Shown here piece by piece: positions 43,085-51,245 of a DNA stretch of 64,000 bases. Position 1 is the stretch's first letter. Each line of letters starts with the position of its first letter. The notes under the pieces were generated by a model that made no database searches, had not been told where the DNA came from, and saw only the letters and a program-made list of their open reading frames with translations. The position numbers and the translations under genes are program-made. Origin of the DNA: Liquorilactobacillus aquaticus DSM 21051 (GTDB lineage Bacteria; Bacillota; Bacilli; Lactobacillales; Lactobacillaceae); assembly GCF_001436755.1 (NCBI RefSeq), contig NZ_AYZD01000015.1, positions 210,262 to 274,261 of the forward strand, in the 5' to 3' direction.

Positions 43085-43296
43085 TACAAACATTTCAGTT
43101 CCAGTGTCTCAAAAAACAACAGCACATATAGTTTGAAAAGAGATTTTTCACTTCAATATCTCATGCTAACATTATGTCTCTAAAATTCGCATTTTTCAAC
43201 AAAAAAATACTTTTGCACACTGTTTTTAGCTATTTCACGAACTAACTTCTTAGTTTAGTTTCAAAAACAAGTTTTTTACGTTGCCAAAAAAAGAGC

Positions 43297-43330
43297 AAAA
43301 AAGTTAAGATACAGCACATATCTTAACTTT
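43297..43330 (-). terminator. Terminator of typA
   Basis: A perfect 12 bp stem AAAGTTAAGATA / TATCTTAACTTT with a 7-base loop is followed by TTTG on the minus strand. Confidence 0.88.
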
Positions 43331-43360
43331 CCGCTCTTTTTAAACAACTACCAGTTATAA

Positions 43361-45211
43361 TTATTTATTTTTCTTTGCAGCAGTCTTTTTTTGTTTTGCA
43401 GCTTTCTCACGCGCATTTGTTTCCAAAATCCGTTTGCGTAAGCGAATACTTTCAGGTGTAATTTCCAACAATTCATCTTCGTTTAAGAATTCTAGTGACT
43501 CTTCCAAAGTATAGTGTGTTGGTTTCTTTATTGAAGCTGTTTGATCCTTATTTGAAGAACGGACATTGGTCATGTTCTTGCCCTTAGTAACATTAACTGA
43601 AATATCACGTTCACGTGAACTTTCACCTACAACCATTCCCTCGTAAACTTCTGTTCCGGGATCTACAAAAATTGTTCCACGATCCTCGACACCCATAATC
43701 GCATATGTTGTTGCCTTGCCGCGATTGATTGAAACCAAAGCACCATTACGACGACCAGGTTCCCAGTTATGAATGACAGGTTTATATTCTGCAAATGTAT
43801 GGTTGAAAATCCCATAACCTCTTGTCATTGAAAGAAATTGTGAATCATATCCAATCAATCCTCTTGTAGGTGCTGAGAAAGTCAAACGAGTCTGACCATT
43901 TGACCCAGTCTCCATATTTACCATTTCACCCTTGCGTTGTGAAAGTGAATCGATTACGCTACCTGAATATTCATCAGGAGTATCGATAATTACATTTTCA
44001 AATGGTTCACACATCTTACCTTCAACTTCTCGATAAATAACCTGTGGGCGTGAAACGGCAAGCTCAAAACCTTCACGACGTAAAGTTTCGATAAGAATTG
44101 ATAAATGAAGTTCACCACGACCAGACACAACCCAAGCATCTGGGGAATCTGTATCTTCAACACGAAGAGACACATCAGTGTGTAGTTGAACCTTCAACCG
44201 ATCTTCCAACTTGCGTGCAGTTACATTGTCGCCTTCTTGCCCAACAAAAGGAGAATCGTTTGTTCTGAAGGTCATCTGCAATGTAGGTGGATCAATGCGT
44301 AAGATAGGTAAAGCCTCAGGATGATCAGATGGACAAACCGTTTCACCAACAAAGATATCTTCCATACCTGAAATGGCGATCAGATCTCCAGCCTTAGCTT
44401 CATCGATTTCCAATCTCTTCAGACCAAAGAATCCAAATAACTTTGTAACACGGAAGTTTTTCTGTGTTCCGTCAAGTTTCATAACTGCAACTTGATCTCC
44501 AACTTTAATCTTTCCACGGAAAACACGCCCAATACCGATACGTCCAACAAACTCATTGTAATCAAGCATTGAAACTTGGAATTGAAGAGGTTCATCAGAA
44601 TTATCAATAGGTGCAGGTATCGTCTTCAAAATAGCGTTGAATATCGGATCCATTGTATGTTCTTGTGTGCTGATATCCGAGTCTAAAGATGATGTTCCAT
44701 TCACAGCTGAAGCATAAATAACAGGGAATTCCAGCTGTGATTCTTCTGCTCCCAGCTCGATGAAAAGATCAAGAACTTCGTCGACAACTTCTTCAGGGCG
44801 TGCACCTGGACGATCAATTTTGTTAATAATAACAATTGGTGTTAAATGTTGTTCTAAGGCTTTTTTCAAAACAAAACGAGTCTGCGGCATTGTTCCTTCA
44901 AATGCATCGACAATTAACAGTACACCGTCGACCATCTTCATAATACGTTCAACTTCGCCACCAAAATCAGCATGTCCTGGGGTATCTAGAATATTAATCT
45001 GCTTACCCTTATACTCAACTGCAGTGTTTTTTGAAAGGATCGTGATACCACGTTCCTTTTCAATTGCGTTTGAATCGAGTGCGCGGTCATCGATCTCTGT
45101 ATGTTCATCTAAAGTATCCGATTGCTTGAGTAATTCATTAACTAATGTTGTCTTGCCATGATCAACATGGGCAATAATAGCAACATTACGGATATCATCA
45201 CGTGTTTTCAA
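43361..45211 (-). CDS. typA: Ribosome-associated GTPase TypA/BipA
   Basis: The 616-residue frame starts with TTG at 45211 after AAAGGAAG. It begins [19 protein letters not shown] (G1), followed by ERGITILSKNT (G2), DTPGHADFGGEVER (G3), NKIDRPGARP (G4), then EF-G-like domains II, III, V and the BipA-specific C-terminal domain (GYDSQFLSMTRGYGIFNH, AKGKNMTNVR-type loop here TKGKNMTNVRSSNKD). It acts in 50S assembly and stress or cold growth. The tail is lysine-rich. It is a single-gene unit with its own terminator. Confidence 0.97.
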   Translation of the reverse strand: MKTRDDIRNVAIIAHVDHGKTTLVNELLKQSDTLDEHTEIDDRALDSNAIEKERGITILSKNTAVEYKGKQINILDTPGHADFGGEVERIMKMVDGVLLIVDAFEGTMPQTRFVLKKALEQHLTPIVIINKIDRPGARPEEVVDEVLDLFIELGAEESQLEFPVIYASAVNGTSSLDSDISTQEHTMDPIFNAILKTIPAPIDNSDEPLQFQVSMLDYNEFVGRIGIGRVFRGKIKVGDQVAVMKLDGTQKNFRVTKLFGFFGLKRLEIDEAKAGDLIAISGMEDIFVGETVCPSDHPEALPILRIDPPTLQMTFRTNDSPFVGQEGDNVTARKLEDRLKVQLHTDVSLRVEDTDSPDAWVVSGRGELHLSILIETLRREGFELAVSRPQVIYREVEGKMCEPFENVIIDTPDEYSGSVIDSLSQRKGEMVNMETGSNGQTRLTFSAPTRGLIGYDSQFLSMTRGYGIFNHTFAEYKPVIHNWEPGRRNGALVSINRGKATTYAIMGVEDRGTIFVDPGTEVYEGMVVGESSRERDISVNVTKGKNMTNVRSSNKDQTASIKKPTHYTLEESLEFLNEDELLEITPESIRLRKRILETNAREKAAKQKKTAAKKNK

Positions 45212-45332
45212 ATTTATTTTCTTCCTTTCGCAATATGAATCTCTCTACAAGAAAAATGCCGCTCAAGATACAATAAAGACTCCACATATCAGTTACTGAA
45301 AACCATTAAAACCAGTTTTCATTACTCGGCAT

Positions 45333-45360
45333 AAAAAAACTGTGACTCTTCCGTCACAGC
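45333..45360 (-). terminator. Terminator of the suhB transcript
   Basis: CTGTGAC pairs with GTCACAG, followed on the minus strand by TTTTTTT. It begins 8 bases past the stop. Confidence 0.88.
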
Positions 45361-45367
45361 TCAAGAC

Positions 45368-46153
45368 CTAGTAAGTCGACTGCACGATTCTAGTTATGTC
45401 TTTTTGAGCATTTTTCGTTGCTACTAATACATCACTAGATGATAACATATCAATAGCCTGTCCGTCAATCGTTTTCACAACCAAGCCCAAGGTTTCTGCC
45501 AACACTTTTCCTGCTGCATAATCCCAAGGACGTAAATACGAAATGTAAGCAACACATTGTCCATTTAAAACATGGATGAATTGAATTCCTGAACATCCGT
45601 ATATTCTCGTCCCGCAGCTTTCTAATGCAACTTTCTGCAAATTATGATAATTGTTAATCAGTAAAGGGGCACCTACACCAAAAAGCCCATTGCTTAGTTT
45701 ATCATTGCGCGGTGGTTCTATTTTTTTTTGATTACAGTAAACGCCTATATCGGGGCCTCCCCAATACAACTTATCTTGCATGACATCAAAAATATAACCT
45801 CGAACACCTACACCCTTTTGATAAACAGCAAGCATACTAGCAAAATGATTTTTTTGTTTTACGAAATTCATTGTCCCATCTATTGGGTCAATGACCCACA
45901 ATAATCCGCAGTTTTTAAACTTCATTGTCCCGTGAGTACTTTCTTCCCCTATTATCTCTGATCCCGGATAATATTTTCTTATCTTTTCTTTATAAAATTC
46001 TTCGACTTCACGATCAATATTGGTCACTAAATCTTTTGGACCTGATTTTGTTTTAATGTCCAAATTGTCATTAAAGCTCGCAATTACTTTAACACGGACC
46101 TCTTCCATCCAGCTTTTTACGTGCTTGTCTATCATTTTTAATGATTCCAACAT
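45368..46153 (-). CDS. suhB: Inositol monophosphatase family protein
   Basis: The 261-residue protein has the three metal-binding motifs of the family: IIGEEST (Glu70, Glu71), WVIDPIDGTMNF (Asp89, Asp92 region) and RPWDYAAG. It is a Mg-dependent, lithium-sensitive phosphatase of inositol-phosphate or related sugar phosphates (Bacillus YktC). AGGGAG lies just before the ATG. It follows the UPF0223 gene by 15 bp, the conserved yktA-suhB-typA order. Confidence 0.93.
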   Translation of the reverse strand: MLESLKMIDKHVKSWMEEVRVKVIASFNDNLDIKTKSGPKDLVTNIDREVEEFYKEKIRKYYPGSEIIGEESTHGTMKFKNCGLLWVIDPIDGTMNFVKQKNHFASMLAVYQKGVGVRGYIFDVMQDKLYWGGPDIGVYCNQKKIEPPRNDKLSNGLFGVGAPLLINNYHNLQKVALESCGTRIYGCSGIQFIHVLNGQCVAYISYLRPWDYAAGKVLAETLGLVVKTIDGQAIDMLSSSDVLVATKNAQKDITRIVQSTY

Positions 46154-46168
46154 CTAAATCTCCCTCTA

Positions 46169-46453
46169 CTAATTCTCAAGATGTAAATAATCTTTCTCTG
46201 TCTTTTGGACAAATTGCACTGCACGATAGATACTAAGTCCTGATAATTGATAAAATTCACGGTCAAGCTGTTTCTGTGTCATTTTCATCGATGCTACTTT
46301 GACAAAATCAGCGTACTTATTCAAAAAAGCTTTCCGTTCAACCTTTGCCGTGTAGAGCTTTTCAACCACATAATAAAACTCAGTTACCTTGACAATATCT
46401 TCTGTGGACCACTCATCTCTCAGCGGATAACTGATATTTTGAGGCAATTTCAT
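46169..46453 (-). CDS. UPF0223 family protein (YktA-like)
   Basis: The 94-residue protein shows the UPF0223 pattern: YPLRDEWSTEDIVKVTEFYY, VEKLYTAKVERKAFLNKY and a C-terminal SGLSIYRAVQFVQK. It is soluble and helical, with no known function, and always lies before suhB in Firmicutes. Confidence 0.9.
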   Translation of the reverse strand: MKLPQNISYPLRDEWSTEDIVKVTEFYYVVEKLYTAKVERKAFLNKYADFVKVASMKMTQKQLDREFYQLSGLSIYRAVQFVQKTEKDYLHLEN

Positions 46454-46570
46454 AAATGTTCATCTCCCATGTCAATATGCTGCTGGAATAAAAGTTTAAT
46501 AATTTTCCTGTTTAAAAATGCGCCTTTAACCGTATTATACATAAATAAATAGCGTCAACGTTAAAATAAT

Positions 46571-46599
46571 TTTAAAAACATTCGCTAATAGTCTATAAT
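46571..46599 (+). promoter_or_regulatory. Promoter of def
   Basis: A consensus -10 TATAAT at 46594-46599 lies 17 bp after a weak -35 TTTAAA at 46571-46576. Confidence 0.55.
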
Positions 46600-46635
46600 T
46601 GAATAGATTAGATTATAAAAATGGAGGAACTAGTT

Positions 46636-47190
46636 TTGATTACTATGGATAATATAATTCGCGAAGGTAATCCTACTTTGCGGGCACGTGCAAAAGCCGT
46701 TAGCTTCCCAATGAGCGATGACCAGAAACAGCTTGCACATGACATGATGGAGTTTTTAGAAAACAGTCAAAACCCAGAATTAGCCGAAAAATACAAGCTT
46801 AGAGCAGGAGTTGGATTGGCAGCACCCCAAGTAGATGTCTCAATTAGGATGACGGCAGTTTTAGTCCCCGATGAGAATGACGAGCCGCTCTTTAAACATA
46901 TTTTAGTTAATCCAACTATTCTAAGTGAGTCCGTTAAAATGGCAGCTCTTTCTGAGGGAGAAGGATGTCTTTCCGTTGATCGTGAAGTGCCTGGCTATGT
47001 TCCAAGGCATGATCGTATCACCTTACGCTGGTATGATTTAGATGGCAACAAACATATTACCAAATTAAGAGATTATCCAGCTATTGTATGTCAGCACGAA
47101 ATTGATCATTTGAACGGGATCCTCTTTTTCGATCATATTAATAAGAAAAATCCGTTCAATGTGGATGAAAATACAGTTATCCTTGGATAG
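46636..47190 (+). CDS. def: Peptide deformylase
   Basis: The TTG at 46636 is chosen because GGAGGA lies 7-8 bases upstream; the longer frame from 46621 would use the ribosome site itself as codons. The 184-residue protein is a type 2 (Gram-positive) deformylase: GVGLAAPQ at 58-65, EGCLS at 109-113 and QHEIDHLNG with the zinc-binding HEIDH at 154-158. It removes the formyl group from nascent proteins. An ATG at 46645 is an alternative start. The gene is monocistronic. Confidence 0.97.
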   Translation: MITMDNIIREGNPTLRARAKAVSFPMSDDQKQLAHDMMEFLENSQNPELAEKYKLRAGVGLAAPQVDVSIRMTAVLVPDENDEPLFKHILVNPTILSESVKMAALSEGEGCLSVDREVPGYVPRHDRITLRWYDLDGNKHITKLRDYPAIVCQHEIDHLNGILFFDHINKKNPFNVDENTVILG

Positions 47191-47253
47191 TCAGGTAAAA
47201 TTCTTATTCATCTAAACAAATTTACCAAATACAGTAATTTCATCTCATAGCTA

Positions 47254-47290
47254 AGCTGCGGCAAAAGGTTCAATTTGCTGCAGCTTTTTC
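47254..47290 (+). terminator. Terminator of def
   Basis: AGCTGCGGCAAA pairs with TTTGCTGCAGCT (one mismatch) around an 8-base loop, followed by TTTT on the plus strand. Confidence 0.85.
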
Positions 47291-47297
47291 AATAAAT

Positions 47298-47777
47298 CTA
47301 TTTTTCAAGTTTATCAATATCCTTTAAATAGTCTAAAGTCTGCTTATTAGAAATATATGCTACTTCGATGTGAAGCGATGGTGCCAAGAACCACAGGTCT
47401 GAAATCAAAAAAGTGGGATTATTCTCAAAATGGGAAATCCTATTATCAGCAGCATATTTTGCAAGATTGAGATTTAATTCCTTTTTAAATTGTTTCAGCT
47501 CTCTCTTGGAAACTTTTTGAACTGGCAAAATATACTCAAAAACCATAACACCTTTGCCCCAAATATTTGCAAGCAGCCTTGAGTTTTTATCATTGCTTTT
47601 ATAACTCTTCAACCACTCTACTTGCATATACGAAAGACATGCAAATACGGCTTTATCTGCCACTTTTTTATTCTCGGACTGTAAAATTTTTAACGCTTTG
47701 CGCCGTAGCATTCTTTTGCTTAAAAAGAAGAACAGTAATACCAATATTAAAATAAATGTCCAAATAAAAAAATGCAT
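47298..47777 (-). CDS. Membrane-anchored protein of unknown function
   Basis: The ATG at 47777 follows AAGGAG; the ORF extension to 47864 is rejected. The 159-residue protein starts with one membrane helix at about 2-19 (HFFIWTFILILVLLFFF), then a very basic segment KRMLRRKALKIL, then a soluble cytoplasmic domain of about 125 residues with alternating helices and strands (VFEYILPVQKVSKRELKQFK and FLISDLWFLAPSLHIEVAYI). I do not recognise a family. It is transcribed divergently from rpoY-rnjA and converges on def. Confidence 0.65.
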   Translation of the reverse strand: MHFFIWTFILILVLLFFFLSKRMLRRKALKILQSENKKVADKAVFACLSYMQVEWLKSYKSNDKNSRLLANIWGKGVMVFEYILPVQKVSKRELKQFKKELNLNLAKYAADNRISHFENNPTFLISDLWFLAPSLHIEVAYISNKQTLDYLKDIDKLEK

Positions 47778-47889
47778 TAGACCACTCCTTTTCACTGTGC
47801 CAATTATAACATGATTCCTATTGTTAACCGCATTTAAGAAACAGATATGTTTCAATCCCAACACCTTTATATACTTATCGCAATATATA

Positions 47890-47898
47890 TGCTAGAAT
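47890..47898 (+). promoter_or_regulatory. Extended -10 promoter of rpoY-rnjA
   Basis: TGCTAGAAT is an extended -10 box (TG, one base, TAGAAT). The transcript would have a leader of about 125 nt before rpoY, in which I see no clear structure. Confidence 0.5.
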
Positions 47899-48032
47899 AG
47901 TAACAATTATTGTGAAGACAATCCACGTTCGGAAATTCAACTTTTTGTTTTTAACTTTACGCTATCGTTTGCTGTAGGCAGACATAGTCGTAAAATTTAT
48001 TTTAATTTTAATATATTAAGGAGTTTTTATTA

Positions 48033-48251
48033 ATGATTTTCAAAGTATTTTATCAACCTTCTAAAAAAATTAATCCGCGTCGCGAGAACACACAATCACT
48101 ATATGTAGAGGCAAAATCGCAAGTTGATGCCCGCATTATGGTCGAGAAAGAGACTTCTTACAACATTGAACATATTGAGGGACTAGACCCCAAAGCTCTT
48201 GAGTATGAACAATCAAGTCCCAACTACAAATTGACGGAGTTTAATAAATGA
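48033..48251 (+). CDS. rpoY: RNA polymerase epsilon subunit RpoY
   Basis: The 72-residue protein has the DUF1447/RpoY pattern: MIFKVFYQ at the start, [29 protein letters not shown] and a C-terminal [13 protein letters not shown]. Epsilon is a small Firmicute-specific polymerase subunit. Its stop overlaps the rnjA start by four bases (ATGA), so the two are translationally coupled. AAGGAG lies before the ATG. Confidence 0.96.
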   Translation: MIFKVFYQPSKKINPRRENTQSLYVEAKSQVDARIMVEKETSYNIEHIEGLDPKALEYEQSSPNYKLTEFNK

Positions 48252-49924
48252 GAAAGCTCAGCGTCAAAAATAATGAAACTGCCGTTTTTGCGGTTGGTGG
48301 GCTAGGCGAAATTGGAAAGAACACTTATGGGGTCCAATTTCAAGATGAAATAATCGTTATTGATGCAGGGATCAAATTCCCAGAAGATGACCTTTTAGGG
48401 ATTGACTATGTCATCCCTGATTATCAATATTTGGTTGCCAATCAGCAAAAAATTAAAGCTTTGGTTATCACCCATGGTCATGAAGATCATATCGGTGGAA
48501 TACCATACTTGTTAAAAAAGATTAATGTTCCAATTTATGCAGGGCCGCTTGCCTTGGCATTGATTAAGAGTAAACTCGAAGAACATGGATTGTTAAGAAC
48601 CACTGAATTGCACGAAATAAATGAGGATTCTGTTTTAAAGTTTCGTAAAACAAGTGTTTCTTTCTTTAGAACAACTCATTCAATTCCTGATACTTTGGGA
48701 GTTGCCGTTAAAACACCTAGCGGAACAATTGTTGCAACGGGAGATTACAAATTTGATTTGACACCTGTTACTAATCAGCCACCTAACCTACAGCGTATGG
48801 CTAAATTAGGCAGTGATGGTGTTTTGTGTTTGCTGTCTGACAGCACTAATGCTGAAATTCCCAACTTTACAAAATCCGAACGTTGGGTTGGAAAATCAAT
48901 CAAGCGTATTTTTGAAAAAGTTGAAGGACGTATTATATTTGCAACTTTTGCTTCAAATATCTCACGAATTCAGCAGGCTGCTGAAGTTGCTGTTGCTAAA
49001 GGGAGAAAGATTGCAGTTTTTGGCAGAAGTATGGAAGCAGCTATTGTTAATGGCCGTGAATTAGGTTATCTTGATATTCCTGACGATGCACTCGTTGATT
49101 CAAGACAAATTAACAGCTTGCCGGCCAATAAAATTATGATTCTTTGTACCGGTTCTCAAGGTGAGCCAATGGCCGCTTTGAGTCGTATAGCAAATGGTAC
49201 TCATCGACAAGTAGCTATTCAGCCTGGCGATACAGTTGTCTTCTCGAGTTCCCCTATTCCTGGTAATACGATTAGTGTCAACCACGTGATCAATGAACTC
49301 GAAGAGGCTGGTGCTGAAGTTATTCATGGTAAAGTTAACAACATCCATGCTTCCGGACATGGTGGTCAAGAAGAGCAAAAATTAATGTTACGCTTAATCA
49401 AGCCTAAGTTTTTTGTTCCTGTCCATGGTGAGTATCGAATGCTCAAGATCCATACTGAATTGGCAGAACGTTGTGATGTTCCTAAATCAAACTCTTTCAT
49501 TATGGGTAACGGAGATGTTCTAGCACTCACCAAAGACTCTGCACGTATGGCTGGGCATTTCAATGCTGGCGATGTTTATGTCGATGGATCTGGTGTTGGC
49601 GATATTGGCAATGTTGTCTTACGGGACCGTCGTGTACTATCCGAGGAAGGCTTAGTCATTGTGGTCGCTACAATCGATTTGAAGGAGCGCCAAATTTTAG
49701 CTGGTCCAGATTTGCTTTCACGTGGTTTTATTTATATGCGTGAATCTGGCGAGCTGATCGATCGTGGTCGCCGACGTTTATTTAGAGTTATGCGTCGCAC
49801 TCTGAGCAAGCAAAATGTTAGCGAAGCTATGCTGAAAGATGCTATTATAGATGATCTTCGTCGTTTCTTGTATGACCAGACGGAACGGCATCCGATGATT
49901 ATCCCTATGCTCGTAATGATCTAA
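48248..49924 (+). CDS. rnjA: Ribonuclease J1
   Basis: The 558-residue beta-CASP nuclease keeps all metal ligands: [10 protein letters not shown] (His76, His78, Asp80, His81), [32 protein letters not shown] and FVPVHGEYR. It is the active 5'-3' exoribonuclease and endonuclease of the RNase J1/J2 pair. The tight coupling to rpoY is conserved in Firmicutes and identifies this copy as J1. It ends at a strong terminator. Confidence 0.97.
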   Translation: MRKLSVKNNETAVFAVGGLGEIGKNTYGVQFQDEIIVIDAGIKFPEDDLLGIDYVIPDYQYLVANQQKIKALVITHGHEDHIGGIPYLLKKINVPIYAGPLALALIKSKLEEHGLLRTTELHEINEDSVLKFRKTSVSFFRTTHSIPDTLGVAVKTPSGTIVATGDYKFDLTPVTNQPPNLQRMAKLGSDGVLCLLSDSTNAEIPNFTKSERWVGKSIKRIFEKVEGRIIFATFASNISRIQQAAEVAVAKGRKIAVFGRSMEAAIVNGRELGYLDIPDDALVDSRQINSLPANKIMILCTGSQGEPMAALSRIANGTHRQVAIQPGDTVVFSSSPIPGNTISVNHVINELEEAGAEVIHGKVNNIHASGHGGQEEQKLMLRLIKPKFFVPVHGEYRMLKIHTELAERCDVPKSNSFIMGNGDVLALTKDSARMAGHFNAGDVYVDGSGVGDIGNVVLRDRRVLSEEGLVIVVATIDLKERQILAGPDLLSRGFIYMRESGELIDRGRRRLFRVMRRTLSKQNVSEAMLKDAIIDDLRRFLYDQTERHPMIIPMLVMI

Positions 49925-49942
49925 AAAAGTTGCTTTAAAAAC

Positions 49943-49984
49943 AAAAGGGACCTGATGAAAATAATTTTTGTCAGGTCCTTTTTT
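49943..49984 (+). terminator. Terminator of rpoY-rnjA
   Basis: GGACCTGA at 49948-49955 pairs with TCAGGTCC at 49971-49978, with flanking AAAA/TTTT, followed by T6. Confidence 0.9.
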
Positions 49985-50125
49985 CATATTACTAGGTAGT
50001 ATCCATCTTAATGCAAGCAATAGGTTTTAATCTCAGATTGTTCTGCTTTTCAAATTAAGTAACCTATTTATAATTCCTTAATTATCAAAAAAGTACTAAA
50101 TTTTTACTTTGCTTCTTCCGAGGTC

Positions 50126-50153
50126 TTGTAAATCAGGCGAATTATATTATAAT
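50126..50153 (+). promoter_or_regulatory. Promoter of the kinase-fold gene
   Basis: TTGTAA at 50126-50131 and a consensus TATAAT at 50148-50153 are 16 bp apart. Confidence 0.65.
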
Positions 50154-50185
50154 AGTCGGGGATTGTTAGAACGGGGGCAATTAGT

Positions 50186-51196
50186 GTGAAGAAATTTTTT
50201 ATCATTTTAGATGAACATACTGATGGAAAAAGAGCAGCAGCTATTTGGAATAAAATCCAAAACTACCTGAACAAACAGAAAATCAACTATGAGGTTTCTA
50301 ATGTACAGCCTGAACTTGCCACCAGCATTGCTGAGCAATTTATGCGAACACACTCACCACAGAATTTAGAGAATTTTGTTATCATGGTAATTGGTGAGCA
50401 TTCTTTGATGCTAGATACCATTAAAGGTATCAAAAATACAGGTAAAAAAGAAGTTCCCGTGGCCTTTATTACTACTAATAAGAAAAAAGATCCTTTTATG
50501 CAAAAAATCGGGATTTCATCTAATCCTGTAGCTGCTTTAAAACAAATATTAAACACAGTTCAACCAGCCTATTTCAATCTAGGGCAAGTTGATGAGACAA
50601 CGCACAGTTCGCGTCGATTATTTACTGATAGGTTGGATATTGGCTTTAACGCATACGTCTCAAACTCCTTGATGAACTCTCGAACTCATCAAGTTCTTAC
50701 ACGCTTTCATCTTGAGTATCTGCTTAAGGCTTGGAACACTCTTACATCTTATATCAACCAAGAAGTTTTTGAAGTAACAATGCGTGTTGACAAAAAATAT
50801 AATTTTTACAAGCACGCTTTTAACGTAACTATTAAAAATAACCCAGTCATTTCTGAACAAAAAGTTCATCATTCGAAAAATTCTAGCGTTTCTGCTAACA
50901 ATCTAAATATCGAACTTGCAAATAATATGAATTTTTTGTTTTACCTTATATTCTTGATTGCTAGAAAGTTTAATCTTCACCACAAACTTCCATTTATTCA
51001 TGATTTTGAAAGTGATCAAGTTCATTTAGTAATCAAATCCCTTGAATTTGGTCAGATAGATGGCGAACAAATGAATAATAAGTTTTATGATGTTTTTTTC
51101 AAATCTTTCAGCTACCCTTTCTGGTACGATATTGACAGTATTCCTTTGGCTGATTTGTCTGAAAAAAACGAGACCGAGTACCTTGACAAAAATTAA
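50186..51196 (+). CDS. Degenerate diacylglycerol-kinase-fold (DagK/YegS-like) protein
   Basis: The GTG start at 50186 follows AACGGGGG. The 336-residue protein has the two-domain layout of lipid and sphingosine kinases: an N-terminal alpha/beta domain (KKFFIILDEHTDGKRAAAIW, then a strand FVIMVIGEHSLML at 64-76) and a C-terminal beta-rich domain. The nucleotide loop GGDGT is replaced by IGEHS, and the PLGTGNDFAR loop by FITTNKKKDPFMQ, so kinase activity is unlikely. It is a lone gene with its own promoter and terminator between rnjA and recD2. The family call is by fold pattern and is uncertain. Confidence 0.6.
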   Translation: MKKFFIILDEHTDGKRAAAIWNKIQNYLNKQKINYEVSNVQPELATSIAEQFMRTHSPQNLENFVIMVIGEHSLMLDTIKGIKNTGKKEVPVAFITTNKKKDPFMQKIGISSNPVAALKQILNTVQPAYFNLGQVDETTHSSRRLFTDRLDIGFNAYVSNSLMNSRTHQVLTRFHLEYLLKAWNTLTSYINQEVFEVTMRVDKKYNFYKHAFNVTIKNNPVISEQKVHHSKNSSVSANNLNIELANNMNFLFYLIFLIARKFNLHHKLPFIHDFESDQVHLVIKSLEFGQIDGEQMNNKFYDVFFKSFSYPFWYDIDSIPLADLSEKNETEYLDKN

Positions 51197-51198
51197 TA

Positions 51199-51245
51199 CG
51201 TTTCATATTAAGCGGTTTTTACCACTAATATGAAACGCTTTTTTA
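51199..51245 (+). terminator. Terminator of the kinase-fold gene
   Basis: CGTTTCATATTA pairs perfectly with TAATATGAAACG, followed by TTTTTT on the plus strand. The stem may also help to end the convergent recD2 transcript, whose stop lies inside the T run. Confidence 0.85.
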
